Numbered from the stretch's first letter, positions 41,785 to 50,316 are shown. The stretch is 64,000 nucleotides of DNA from an uncultured Oscillibacter sp. (GCA_910587705.1 CAJUMX010000001.1:372001-436000), one strand, 5' to 3'. Program-made: numbers and translations. The notes: generated by a model from the letters alone, not told the origin.

Positions 41785-42500
41785 TTCCGCCCCTTCTCCT
41801 TCCGCACGTGGACCAAAAACAAGGGCAGCTTCATCATCCGCTTTGCCCGCCAGGGGTTTTTACACAGGCGGTAAAACCACTCCAGGCCATGGTCGGACCA
41901 GAATTTTGGCGCCCGCTCCACTACGCCGGCGAACACGTCCAAGCTGCCCCCCAGACCGCAGAGGAGGCGGGCCCCGGTGGTCTCGCCGTGCTTCGCCATC
42001 CAGAGCTCCTGCTTCGGGGCCCCCAGGCAGACGAACACGCAGTCCGCCCCGCTCTGTCGGATCGCCTCTGCCACGGCGCCGTCCTCTTCAAAATAACCGT
42101 CGTGGGTCCCGGCAATTTTCAAGCCGGGGTACTTGGCCGCCAGCTTTTCTCCCGCTTTCTCCGCCACACCGGATTGGGCCCCCAGGAGATAGAGGGACAA
42201 GCCCTCCTTCGCCATGCCCTCCATCAGCCCGGCGGCAAACTCGATGCCGGGGACCTTTTCTTTCAGGGGCGTGCCCAGCATTTTGGCCCCAATCACCACG
42301 CCGATGCCATCGGGCAGCACCAGGTCCGCCCTGTTCACCGCCTGCCGGGCGGCTAAATTCTCCCGGCAGGTTTCCACAATTTCCGGATTGGGCGTTACCA
42401 CATAGTGAGTCCCAGGGCGGTGAAGCAGCTCCATCCCCCGGTTTACCGCCTCTTCCATGGTCACATTGTCAAAGCCGACGCCCAGCACATCGATCCGCAC
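41781..42500 (-). CDS. WecG/TagA/CpsF-family glycosyltransferase
   Basis: A 239-residue GT26-type glycosyltransferase that adds an N-acetylmannosamine-like sugar to lipid-linked wall-polymer precursors. Signature parts are THYVVTPNPEIVETCRE, ADLVLPDGIGVVIGAKMLG, LYLLGAQSGVAEKA and VCLGAPKQELWMAKH. The start is GTG after GAGGTG. It precedes tmk with a four-base overlap. No other teichoic-acid gene is adjacent, so the acceptor is unknown. Confidence 0.9.
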   Translation of the reverse strand: MRIDVLGVGFDNVTMEEAVNRGMELLHRPGTHYVVTPNPEIVETCRENLAARQAVNRADLVLPDGIGVVIGAKMLGTPLKEKVPGIEFAAGLMEGMAKEGLSLYLLGAQSGVAEKAGEKLAAKYPGLKIAGTHDGYFEEDGAVAEAIRQSGADCVFVCLGAPKQELWMAKHGETTGARLLCGLGGSLDVFAGVVERAPKFWSDHGLEWFYRLCKNPWRAKRMMKLPLFLVHVRKEKGRK

Positions 42501-42570
42501 GCCTTCACCTCATTTACACAAGCTGCCATACCGGCATATTATTACCATTTTATATACATTATAGCATAGC

Positions 42571-43506
42571 TCAGACCTCTTGTCCATCGGCAAATGCCGT
42601 TCCGGCCGCCTTACCCCTTATGGGATAGGGAAGCTGCGCCAGCACCACCGCCGCCAGCATCAGACCGCAGCCCAGGTACTCCCGGCCTGTCATTCGGTTC
42701 CCCAGGATGATGGCCCCGGCAATGGCGGCGAAGAGGGACTCCATGCTCATCAACAGGGAGACCACCGCCGGGTTGGAATCCTTCTGGGCCAGAATCTGAA
42801 GGGTGTAAGCCACGCCGCTGGAAAAAACGCCCACATACAGAACCGGCCCCAGGTATTCGGGCAGCAGCTCCAGAGGCGGCAGGACCTCCGTCAGCGCTCC
42901 GGCGGCGGAGAGAATGGTCATGACCAGGAACTGAACGCAAGACAACGCCACGCCATCCACCTTGTTGGTAAAATGGTCCACCACCAGAATCTGGGCGGTG
43001 AAGCAGAAGGCGCACACCAGTACATAGAGGTCCCCGCCGGTGACCGTCAGTTCCTCGGTGACGCAGAGGCAGTACAGCCCCCCCACCGCCAGGGCCACTC
43101 CCAGCCACAAAGCCCGGGGCACCTTCTTCCCCAGGGCCAATCCCGCCAGGGGCACCAGGACAATGTACAGCGCCGTGATGAATCCCGCCTTGCCAGGAGT
43201 GGTGGTCTCCAGGCCCTTTTGCTGGAAGAAGCTGGCCACCGACAGCGCCACGCCGCAGCAAAGACCCCCCAGAATCAAATCCCGGCGGGACCCGGCGGGA
43301 GCGGGCGTCTCTCCCCTGCTCCGCCGCCATGCGGCCCGGAGACCGCAGAGGCCCAGGAGAAAGACGAAGGCAATGACTGCCCGGGCGGTGTTGAAGGTAA
43401 AGGGCCCCATGTATTCCGCACCCACGCTTTGGGCCACAAAGGCGGTGCCCCAAATCATGGCGGTAACCAGGGGCAGGACGTTTTGACGAACTCGGTTGAC
43501 TTTCAT
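42571..43506 (-). CDS. DMT-superfamily permease (EamA)
   Basis: A 311-residue integral membrane protein with about ten helices in two EamA repeats, starting VLPLVTAMIWGTAFVAQSVG. The second half carries the VGVFSSGVAYTLQILAQKD pattern. Such permeases export or import small metabolites; substrate unknown. The ATG at 43506 follows GGAG; a longer frame upstream lacks a ribosome site. Confidence 0.88.
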   Translation of the reverse strand: MKVNRVRQNVLPLVTAMIWGTAFVAQSVGAEYMGPFTFNTARAVIAFVFLLGLCGLRAAWRRSRGETPAPAGSRRDLILGGLCCGVALSVASFFQQKGLETTTPGKAGFITALYIVLVPLAGLALGKKVPRALWLGVALAVGGLYCLCVTEELTVTGGDLYVLVCAFCFTAQILVVDHFTNKVDGVALSCVQFLVMTILSAAGALTEVLPPLELLPEYLGPVLYVGVFSSGVAYTLQILAQKDSNPAVVSLLMSMESLFAAIAGAIILGNRMTGREYLGCGLMLAAVVLAQLPYPIRGKAAGTAFADGQEV

Positions 43507-43597
43507 TTTTCTTGCTCCATGTTCTCTTCTGTGATATACTAACTCTATTCGCGGCCCAGGGCCGCACAAATCAGTATTCTAACACCGAGGTGAGAAA

Positions 43598-44209
43598 ATG
43601 GCAAGGCTTTCCCGTGAATTCTACGCCCAGGACACCCTAGAGGTCGCCCGGGCCCTGCTGGGCAAGGTGCTGGTCCGCCGCCTGGGGGACGAACTTCTGG
43701 CCGGGCGCATTGTGGAAACGGAGGCCTACGTGGGCCGTCGCGACAAGGCCTGCCACGCCTATGGCTACCGCCGGACGGCCCGAACGGAGACCCTGTTCTC
43801 CCAGCCGGGGACGGCCTATATCTATCTGATCTATGGCATGTACCACTGCCTGAACTTCGTCACGGAGCCGGAGGGAGAGCCCGCCGCCGTGCTCCTCCGG
43901 GCCCTGGAGCCCCTGGCGGGAATGGAGACTATGACCCGCCTCCGCTACGGGGACAAGCCCCTAACGGCTTACCGCAGGAAAAATTTCCTCAACGGCCCCG
44001 GCAAGGTCTGCCGGGCCCTGGCCCTGACCCGGGCGGAGAACGGGCTGGATTTGACGGGGGACACGCTGTTTCTCTGCGACGATCCGGAGGACATGGGGCT
44101 GCCCCCCTTCCCGGTCCCGGCAGAGGAAACCGTCGTCACCGGCCCCCGGATTGGGGTGGACTACGCGGAGGAGGCCCGGGATTTTCCCTGGCGCTTCCGC
44201 CTGATGTAA
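43598..44209 (+). CDS. mpg: 3-methyladenine DNA glycosylase (AAG/MPG family)
   Basis: A 203-residue base-excision enzyme that removes alkylated and deaminated purines. It shows LLGKVLVRRL, the catalytic VETEAYVGRRDKACHAYGY segment with the active-site Glu, AYIYLIYGMYHCLNFV and the FLNGPGKVCRALALT block. The ATG follows GAGGTG. A HAD phosphatase gene starts 15 bases downstream. Confidence 0.95.
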   Translation: MARLSREFYAQDTLEVARALLGKVLVRRLGDELLAGRIVETEAYVGRRDKACHAYGYRRTARTETLFSQPGTAYIYLIYGMYHCLNFVTEPEGEPAAVLLRALEPLAGMETMTRLRYGDKPLTAYRRKNFLNGPGKVCRALALTRAENGLDLTGDTLFLCDDPEDMGLPPFPVPAEETVVTGPRIGVDYAEEARDFPWRFRLM

Positions 44210-44223
44210 AGAGGAGTGAGGGT

Positions 44224-44862
44224 ATGTTTTTCTTCGATATGGACGGGGTGCTGACGAACTCCAACGGCATCTGGAAGAAGGTAGACCGGGAATTTTTGGC
44301 CCGCCGGGGGATGAAGTACACCCACGCCTATTACGAGGGCGTGGCCCACGTGCCCCTGCCCCAGGCGGCGGTGTTCACCAAGGAATTCTGTAAGCTGCCG
44401 GAGCCCTGCGAGGCCATTGTGGCCGAGTGGATGGAGCTGGCGGCGGACTCCTATGCCCGCGTGCCGGTAAAGCCCGGCGTCCGGGCCTATTTGAAGCAGT
44501 GCAAAACGGAGGGACGGCGGATGGCGGTGGTTACCTCCAGTGTGCCGGAGCACTGCCACATGGCCCTGGAGGCCCTGGGGCTGGAGAAATACTTTGAGCG
44601 GGTGACTTTTGCCCAGGAGCTGGGGTTGGAAAAGCGGAAGCCGGACGTCTGGCTGGCCGCCGCCAAAGCCGCCAGGGTCCGGCCGGAGGACTGCACCGTC
44701 TTTGACGATAGCCTGGCCGCCTGCCAGGGAGCCCGAGCGGCCAGGATGCGGGTCGTGGGGGTCTATGATGGGCTTTTCGCCCAGGACGAGACGGAGATGC
44801 GGGGCTACTGCGATGTGTATATCAAGAGCTTTGAGGAGCTGCTTTACTCAAAAGAACCGTAA
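44224..44862 (+). CDS. HAD-family hydrolase (beta-phosphoglucomutase/GPP-like)
   Basis: A 212-residue haloacid-dehalogenase phosphatase. Motif I is FFDMDGVLT with Asp5 and Asp7. Motif II is VVTSSVPEH, motif III Lys is in LEKRKPDVW, and motif IV is CTVFDDSLAACQGARAA. The alpha-helical cap between residues 15 and 85 is of the small C1 type. The substrate is not predictable. It is coupled to mpg upstream. Confidence 0.9.
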   Translation: MFFFDMDGVLTNSNGIWKKVDREFLARRGMKYTHAYYEGVAHVPLPQAAVFTKEFCKLPEPCEAIVAEWMELAADSYARVPVKPGVRAYLKQCKTEGRRMAVVTSSVPEHCHMALEALGLEKYFERVTFAQELGLEKRKPDVWLAAAKAARVRPEDCTVFDDSLAACQGARAARMRVVGVYDGLFAQDETEMRGYCDVYIKSFEELLYSKEP

Positions 44863-44940
44863 CCCAACGTGTTTTCGCACGCCCCGGTCTCCTGGAGCGA
44901 AGCCAAGCGGAAGCGGCGGCAACGAAATCTGGTGATGCCT

Positions 44941-45552
44941 ATGGATTCTTTAACAAACGCACTGCTCTCCGCCCGGGAGGAGGGAGAACAGCTGGCTGGG
45001 GGAGCCTTCAGCGGAGAAACGGTGGAGAGGCTGGACCTCTCGGAGCTCACCTTCCGGCAGACCCGCTTTGCCCGCTGCCAGTTTACGGACTGCAATTTCA
45101 GCGGCGCGGCCTTTTACGGCTGCGAATTCGAGGACTGCGCTTTCACCGGGTGCCGCTTTCCCGTGAGCTTTTGGAAGGACGCCACCCTCTCCGGCTGCAA
45201 GGCCGAGGGCGGAGACTTCCGCAAGGCCCGTTTCAAGGACTGCGTGCTGACCCGTCTCCGCCTCCGCTGGGCCAACCTCACGGGGGTCCTCTGGGAGCGC
45301 TGCGCCTTGACGGACTGCGATTTGACGGAGAGCGGCTGTCAGGAGCTCCGGGTGGTAAAAACCACGCTCCAAGCCGTGGATTTCACCCAGGCGGACCTGT
45401 TCCGGGCCGTTCTCAAGGGGACGGACCTCTCCGGCTGTACCTTGGACGGTGTGACTCTCTCCGCCTCCTGCCAAGAGCTCCGGGGAGCAAGGATCCACGC
45501 CTCCCAAGCGGCGGTCGTGGCCCGAATTTTGGGCATTGAGATTGCGGATTAA
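44941..45552 (+). CDS. Pentapeptide-repeat protein
   Basis: A 203-residue protein built of A(D/N)LxF-like five-residue steps forming a right-handed beta helix, e.g. FARCQFTDCNFSGAAFYGCE and ADLFRAVLKGTDLSGCTLDG. It is Cys-rich for this family. Some relatives protect DNA gyrase, but that cannot be inferred from sequence. The start is uncertain: ATG 44941 or 44935, both with only a weak GGTG upstream, or translation coupled to the HAD gene via a GTG at 44869. A terminator follows. Confidence 0.82.
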   Translation: MDSLTNALLSAREEGEQLAGGAFSGETVERLDLSELTFRQTRFARCQFTDCNFSGAAFYGCEFEDCAFTGCRFPVSFWKDATLSGCKAEGGDFRKARFKDCVLTRLRLRWANLTGVLWERCALTDCDLTESGCQELRVVKTTLQAVDFTQADLFRAVLKGTDLSGCTLDGVTLSASCQELRGARIHASQAAVVARILGIEIAD

Positions 45553-45601
45553 GCGCGGGCCCAGCCTCTCTTTCCTCAGCCGGGAAAGCTGTACAAACGT
45601 C

Positions 45602-45631
45602 GCGGGAGGGCCGAGTATCCGGCCCTCCCGC
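45602..45631 (+). terminator. Terminator-like hairpin
   Basis: 11-bp stem GCGGGAGGGCC/GGCCCTCCCGC with an 8-base loop, followed by ACTTTCGCTTT. The rest of the gap to 45806 shows nothing recognisable. Confidence 0.7.
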
Positions 45632-45806
45632 ACTTTCGCTTTATATGGCCTTTTGCCATTCCGGCGGGCAAGCCCGCCCCTGCATCTATCTACACCATCC
45701 CCGCCCGCCGCATGGCGGCTTTTTTGCCTTGCCGCAGCTCTTGCCGCGAAGCCGCCTCCGGGCGCGGGAGGACGTATCCTGCGGGACCCGGCGGGTCCCT
45801 ATTTCA

Positions 45807-47183
45807 TCAGCCGTAGAAATAGCGGAACAGGTCCTCGAAGGGGTTGCCGTAATATCCGCCGTTTCCGCTGTTGTCGTTCCGGTTTCCGGGATACTGCTGG
45901 GTTTGCTCCTGCTGGACCTGCTCCTCCTTGGGAGCCGCGCCCCAGGTGATCTCCACGGTGACGGAGCCCTCGGGCCGGTAGACCTCCAGGGTGGCGGTAT
46001 CTCCGGCGGAGTACTTCTTCTTCGCCAGGTTCAAATCCTCCACGGATTTCACCACCGTATCGTCCACCTTGGTGATCACGTCGCCCATTTTCAGTCCCGC
46101 CTTGTCGGCGGCGCTGTCCGGCTCCACGTAGTTGATGAACACGCCGGAGGTGACCTCGTAGTGGAACTGGGCGGCCCAGCTCTCCGTCATGGTCTGGGGG
46201 GTGATGCCCAGATACGCCCGGTTGGACACGTATCCGTTGGTCATGATATCCTTTACCATGGAGAACACGTCGTTCATGGGAATCGCGAAGCCCAGGCCCT
46301 CCACCGTGGTTCCATTGGAGGACTGCGAATACTTGGCGGAGACGATGCCCACCACCTCGCCGTACTGGTTGAAGAGGGGGCCGCCGGAGTTTCCGGGGTT
46401 GATGGAAGTATCCGTCTGGATCATGTTAAAGGGCGTTCCATCCACGTTGATGGCCCGGTCCACGCAGGAGACCATGCCGCCGCTCATGGAGAAGGTCAGC
46501 TCTCCCAGAGGGTTGCCGATGGCCAGCACGTGGTCCCCCACGTTCAGCTCGCCGCTATCCCCCAGGGTGACGGGCTGGAGGTTCTCCGCCTCCACCTTGA
46601 TGACGGCGATGTCATAGTCCTCTTCCCCGCCGATATACTGCGCGGAGAATTCGTCCCCGTTGTACATCGTCACCGTCACGGTTTCCGCGCCCTTTACCAC
46701 GTGGTAGTTGGTGAGGATATAGCCGTCCTTGCTCAGCACGAAGCCGGACCCGGCGGAGGCCGTCTCCACCGGCTGGCCGTAGAAATTGTATCCGGCGGTG
46801 GCGGAGGTGCGGATGGACACCACGCTGTTGACATTGGCCGCGTAGACCTCCGCGTCGCTCAAGGGCGTTTTCCCGTCCACCTCCCGGAGGGACACTTGGG
46901 TAGCGGGGCGGCTGGAGACGTTGATTTCGCTCTCATTCCCCCCGCCGTAGCGGGAGGCGGCCCACACGGCCCCGCCGCCCGCCGCGCCGCCAAGCAGGGC
47001 ACAGCTCAAGGCCAGGGCGGCGATCTTCAAACCGAGGCGGCTTTTCTTCACAGGCTTCCACTCCATTTCGGGCCCCTGGGGGCCAGGCTGTTCGCCGGGA
47101 CGGACGGTTTCCCGCTGGTGGGAAAGCTCGCTGCCGTCCTTGCGGTAGGTGTAATGGTACAGATTGTGTTCGTCGTTATACAT
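45807..47183 (-). CDS. HtrA/DegP-like serine protease (S1C, PDZ)
   Basis: A 458-residue membrane-anchored quality-control protease. A 50-residue cytoplasmic N-terminus is followed by one membrane helix (about 51-75) and the trypsin-like domain with His161 (NYHVV), Asp191 (YDIAVIK) and Ser266 (GNSGGP). One PDZ domain occupies about 335-425. An Asn/Gly/Gln-rich tail ends in FEDLFRYFYG. It degrades or refolds misfolded proteins on the outer face of the membrane. The ATG has GAGGAAA upstream. The gap 47184-47407 upstream shows no further clear feature. Confidence 0.94.
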   Translation of the reverse strand: MYNDEHNLYHYTYRKDGSELSHQRETVRPGEQPGPQGPEMEWKPVKKSRLGLKIAALALSCALLGGAAGGGAVWAASRYGGGNESEINVSSRPATQVSLREVDGKTPLSDAEVYAANVNSVVSIRTSATAGYNFYGQPVETASAGSGFVLSKDGYILTNYHVVKGAETVTVTMYNGDEFSAQYIGGEEDYDIAVIKVEAENLQPVTLGDSGELNVGDHVLAIGNPLGELTFSMSGGMVSCVDRAINVDGTPFNMIQTDTSINPGNSGGPLFNQYGEVVGIVSAKYSQSSNGTTVEGLGFAIPMNDVFSMVKDIMTNGYVSNRAYLGITPQTMTESWAAQFHYEVTSGVFINYVEPDSAADKAGLKMGDVITKVDDTVVKSVEDLNLAKKKYSAGDTATLEVYRPEGSVTVEITWGAAPKEEQVQQEQTQQYPGNRNDNSGNGGYYGNPFEDLFRYFYG

Positions 47184-47407
47184 AATCGGTTTCCTCCTTC
47201 ATTATGTATCCCGGTTCTTCCTTTCTTAGAAGCTAAGATAACAGGGATTCATGTCGAACGTGTGAACTGGGATTGTCTGGTTTTTGAATTCTGGGGAATT
47301 TCGCCGCTTCCTGGCTGGTGGCTCCCTCGATTTGATGGGCTTAGTATAGGCGGAAGAACTTAAAACTTACTGAAAGAAGTTTGAAGGATTTTTGAACATG
47401 GAACCTC

Positions 47408-47618
47408 TTGCCAACCCTGGGCGGCTGTGCTATCATAAAGGTAAGAAGTTCCCAATCGATGGACCGGCATGGGTCCGAAGGAGAAACCGCCCGCAAAACG
47501 GCGGACCCGCCCATGCCCATGCTTACAAGAAGCATCCGTCGAGCTGCACGGCAGAAAAATCACGACCGCGCAGTCAGGATATGGATAACATTTTCATTTT
47601 ATCAGGAGGTCATTGATT
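47408..47618 (+). promoter_or_regulatory. Promoter and long structured leader of the Cys/His repeat gene
   Basis: TTGCCA (47408-47413), 17-base spacer, TATCAT (47431-47436). The remaining 175-base leader can fold. GGACC..GGTCC near 47461, CCGCC..GGCGG near 47488-47502 and ATGCTT/AAGCAT near 47519-47535 form successive hairpins. No known riboswitch class was recognised. The gene starts after AGGAGG. Confidence 0.5.
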
Positions 47619-48293
47619 ATGAAACTCAAACGGCTTTTGCTCTGCGTCCTGGCTCTGGCCCTGCTGACGCTTCCCGTCTCCGCCCATGGCCACGGTGGCG
47701 GCTGCCACAACCGTCCCGTCCGCCCCTCCCAGCCGGTCAACCCCACCGTCACCGTCTGCAAGACCGCGGGCTGCACCATCGCTGGGCGGCATGTTCACAA
47801 CGGCGTCACCTACTGCGGTTATGCCCACGAAAGCGGCGTCTGCGACAACAACTGCCGGGCCCTCTGCACGCTGGAGGGCTGCCCCGATACCGGACGGCAC
47901 ACCCACAACGGCGTCACTTACTGCGGCTATAACCACGAAAGCGGCTTTTGCGACGGCGCCTGCCGGGAGCTCTGCCCCGTGTACAATTGCCCCATTGACG
48001 GGCGGCATACCCACAACGGCGTGACCTACTGCGGCTATCCCCACTCCGGCGGCTTTTGCGACGGCGCCTGCCGCCCTCTCTGCACTGCCGACGGCTGTAC
48101 CATCGAGGGGCGGCACGACCACAACGGCGTCCGCTGCTGTGGCTACTACCATCTGGATGGCTTCTGCGACGGCACCTGCCGGGCCCTCTGCCCCGTGGAG
48201 GGCTGCACCGTCGCCGGACGGCACTCCCACAACGGCGCCACCTACTGCGGCGACGGCCATGCCCACGGCTTCTGCGAGGGTGTTTGCCATTAA
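47619..48293 (+). CDS. Secreted Cys/His-rich five-repeat protein
   Basis: A 224-residue protein with a signal peptide (MKLKRLLLCVLALALL, cleavage near VSAHG) and an HGHGGGCH motif at the mature N-terminus. Five tandem repeats of about 36 residues follow from residue 47. Each has the frame C-x4-C-x3-GRHxHNGVxYCGYxHxxGxCDxxCRxL, giving about six Cys and three His per unit. The spacing suggests metal binding or a disulfide-bonded repeat fold outside the cell. I know no named family with this unit. The fifth copy ends the protein after EGVCH. Confidence 0.88.
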   Translation: MKLKRLLLCVLALALLTLPVSAHGHGGGCHNRPVRPSQPVNPTVTVCKTAGCTIAGRHVHNGVTYCGYAHESGVCDNNCRALCTLEGCPDTGRHTHNGVTYCGYNHESGFCDGACRELCPVYNCPIDGRHTHNGVTYCGYPHSGGFCDGACRPLCTADGCTIEGRHDHNGVRCCGYYHLDGFCDGTCRALCPVEGCTVAGRHSHNGATYCGDGHAHGFCEGVCH

Positions 48294-48309
48294 ATCGCCA
48301 CTCCATTTC

Positions 48310-48340
48310 CGGGACCGCTTTACGGCGGTCCCGTTTTTTT
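48310..48340 (+). terminator. Terminator of the Cys/His repeat gene
   Basis: 9-bp stem CGGGACCGC/GCGGTCCCG, 6-base loop, then seven T. Confidence 0.9.
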
Positions 48341-48447
48341 GCCAAAATTTTCATCCCTCCAGTCCGCGCATACTCTTTCCATCCCGGCGCACACTAGAAG
48401 AGCGCTGATGAGGCACAACGAACCCTCTCTCCTTTTCCCGCGGAAAC

Positions 48448-48534
48448 GCGCTGAGGGGACAGGCGGGACAGCCCCTCAGCGCTTTAGAGCCTGTTTCGCA
48501 CTCCCCGCTTACGCAAGCTGGCGAAACAGGCTCT
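48448..48534. repeat. Two adjacent hairpins before the DUF1540 gene
   Basis: First inverted repeat GCGCTGAGGGG/CCCCTCAGCGC (48448-48482), second AGAGCCTGTTTCGC/GCGAAACAGGCTCT (48486-48534). The second is followed by A rather than T on the plus strand, so neither is a standard rightward terminator. Outside them the gap 48341-48567 has no visible gene. Confidence 0.6.
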
Positions 48535-48567
48535 CAAAAAAAATCTTCACGCGGGAGGACGAAACTC

Positions 48568-48759
48568 ATGACCAAGGACTGCACCAACGGCGGCTGTGCC
48601 TGCACCCCCAACCAAAGCATCAAATGCACGGTAAACAACTGCGCCCACCACTGCCAGGATTCCGGCTACTGCGGCCTGAACACCATCCAGGTGGGCACCC
48701 ATGAGACCAACCCCACCATGGTGGAGTGCACCGACTGCCAGAGCTTCAAGCTGAAATAA
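48568..48759 (+). CDS. DUF1540 domain protein
   Basis: A 63-residue Cys-rich protein. The SIKCTVNNCAHHCQDSGYC core and a C-terminal ECTDCQSF pair match the DUF1540 domain common in small clostridial and bacillar proteins, whose function is not established but is probably metal-related. Nine cysteines in 63 residues. The ATG follows GGGAGG. It lies 275 bases after the secreted Cys/His repeat protein. Confidence 0.88.
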   Translation: MTKDCTNGGCACTPNQSIKCTVNNCAHHCQDSGYCGLNTIQVGTHETNPTMVECTDCQSFKLK

Positions 48760-48822
48760 GCGGACGCTTCCCCTCCCTTCCCGGACCCTCCGGGAAGGGA
48801 TACATAGAAAGGAGGCGGCGGC

Positions 48823-49176
48823 ATGAAAGAAGTCTGGACGGCCCGGCTGGCGGGCGGCGCGGCGGGATTGGCCAACGGCTTATTTGGCGGCGGCGGAGGC
48901 ATGGTGTTCCTGCCCATTCAGTCCCGGTGGGGGAATCTGAGCCAGCGGAAGCTCTACGCCACCTGCGTGGGGGTTATTTTTCCGGTGTGCCTGGTGTCGG
49001 CGGCGGTGTATCTCTGGAAGGGCGGCGTATCCCTGACGGAGGCCCTGCCCTATCTGGCCGGGGGCCTGATCGGCGGTTTCTTTGGTGGGAAGCTCTACGG
49101 GAGGATTTCCACCAAGTTTTTAAAGTGGCTCTTCGCCGCCTTTCTCTTTTATGCGGGGGTGAAATATCTGCTGTGA
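48823..49176 (+). CDS. Half-size TauE/SafE (TSUP) permease, first of a pair
   Basis: A 117-residue membrane protein with about four helices. It has the N-terminal TSUP signature GGAAGLANGLFGGGGGMVFL and the following LYATCVGVIFPVCLVSAA helix. Full-length TSUP proteins (about 250 residues) transport sulfite, sulfonates or organic anions. Here only one repeat is present, and the next gene encodes the other. The ATG follows GGAGGCGG. The stop overlaps the partner's GTG. Confidence 0.85.
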   Translation: MKEVWTARLAGGAAGLANGLFGGGGGMVFLPIQSRWGNLSQRKLYATCVGVIFPVCLVSAAVYLWKGGVSLTEALPYLAGGLIGGFFGGKLYGRISTKFLKWLFAAFLFYAGVKYLL

Positions 49177-49547
49177 CGGACTGGATCATACCCTTTCTCT
49201 GCGGCCTGGGGGCCAGCGTTGTTTCCGCCTGGGGCGTGGGGGGCGGAACGCTGCTGCTGCTGGTGATGACCCTCTTTCTGGGGGTGGACCAGCGGACGGC
49301 CCAGGGAATCAACCTGCTGTTCTTCCTCCCCACCGCCGCCAGCGCCCTGGTCTGCCACGCCAGGAGCGGCTATCTGGACAAGCCCACACTGAAATCCGCC
49401 GTGCCCGTGGCCGTCGCGGCGGCGCTCGTCGGGGCCTGGATATCCAACGCGGTGGACGTGGAGGTCCTGCGAAAGCCCTTCGGGGGGTATCTGCTGCTCT
49501 CGGGCGTCAGCCTGGTGTGGCCCCAGAAAAAGAACCGGGAGACTTGA
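49173..49547 (+). CDS. Half-size TauE/SafE (TSUP) permease, second of a pair
   Basis: A 124-residue membrane protein. It carries the parallel TSUP repeat LCGLGASVVSAWGVGGGTLLLL and GVDQRTAQGINLLFFLPTA, with about four helices. The GTG start overlaps the first half's stop codon as GTGA, giving tight coupling. The two probably assemble as a heterodimer equivalent to one full transporter. The two frames are offset, but each half has intact ends, so a simple frameshift is less likely. Confidence 0.85.
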   Translation: MTDWIIPFLCGLGASVVSAWGVGGGTLLLLVMTLFLGVDQRTAQGINLLFFLPTAASALVCHARSGYLDKPTLKSAVPVAVAAALVGAWISNAVDVEVLRKPFGGYLLLSGVSLVWPQKKNRET

Positions 49548-49677
49548 GGCTTCACGCCGCGCTCTGAAAAGAGGGCGGCGTTTTCCATCCCGTTTCGTTC
49601 CAGTGCTGAAAGAGGGCAGCCGCCTTTGAACGGCGGCTGCCCAATAAACCGGACGCTTTCGATGGCCTCCCGACGCG

Positions 49678-50316
49678 CTAATACATCACATGCGTTTTGT
49701 GATATTGAATAAAATCCTCTTTTCCAAAATCCCTTAGACACCCGTACTCCTCTAATATCAATTTAATGATCGCGGCGGCCCTGGCCTGGGTATTGATGCT
49801 TTTTGCCGGGTGAAACTCGATATCCGTAAAATAATTGTAATCGGAAATCGCCTTGATTTCGTCCTGCGTACAGGAATCCTTTACCGCGGCAATGTAGAGA
49901 AAGTCATAAAACACCGTTTTGGGCAGCAGCGGAAACACCTCGTTCTGATAGTGAAACGCTCTCAGTTCTCCGGAACCGCGCAGTCTCTCATCCCGCTTGG
50001 CTTCCCTGGGCGGAACCTTGAGCAGATCGAGATACGGCCCTCCGTTTTCGAAAACCTTGGAGCTCTGAAAAACCGTTTCCAGCGCATAACCGTTCAGCTT
50101 GAGACGAAACGCGCTCAGCTTCATTCCGAGCAGTTCCTTGCTCTTGGTGCTGATCTCCAAAGGCTTCGCGCCCGCGTCCGCTTCCATGATCGCATGATGC
50201 AGGCTTTCGATGGATTTTTGCTTTTGCGATACCGCAAAGCCGGGAAACCACTCAAATGTGTAGCTTCCGGACACAACGCTCCCTTGGTGAATAAAAAACG
50301 CCGGTCGTTCCGCCAT
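49678..50316 (-). CDS. NADAR-family DarT1-associated antitoxin (DarG1-like), no toxin adjacent
   Basis: A 212-residue protein. FEWFPGFAVSQKQKSIESLH, LSAFRLKLNGYALETVFQSS, KVFENGGPYLDLL, EAKRDERLRGSGELRAF and YFTDIEFHPAKSINTQARAAA match the NADAR antitoxins. These hydrolyse ADP-ribose from guanine in DNA and counter DarT1. Length fits the family. The ATG follows AGGAGG. Base composition is noticeably more AT-rich than the neighbours, hinting at acquisition. The flanking genes are a transporter and a HAD phosphatase, and I find no DarT-like ADP-ribosyltransferase. Confidence 0.87.
   Translation of the reverse strand: MAERPAFFIHQGSVVSGSYTFEWFPGFAVSQKQKSIESLHHAIMEADAGAKPLEISTKSKELLGMKLSAFRLKLNGYALETVFQSSKVFENGGPYLDLLKVPPREAKRDERLRGSGELRAFHYQNEVFPLLPKTVFYDFLYIAAVKDSCTQDEIKAISDYNYFTDIEFHPAKSINTQARAAAIIKLILEEYGCLRDFGKEDFIQYHKTHVMY

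Noticed and set aside
45645..47363. Long open frame antisense to the HtrA gene
   Set aside because: Same composition artefact; the minus-strand product has an intact catalytic triad and PDZ domain.
48823..49547. The TSUP pair considered as one frameshifted pseudogene
   Set aside because: Both halves have complete TSUP repeats, natural ends and a GTGA overlap typical of coupled genes.
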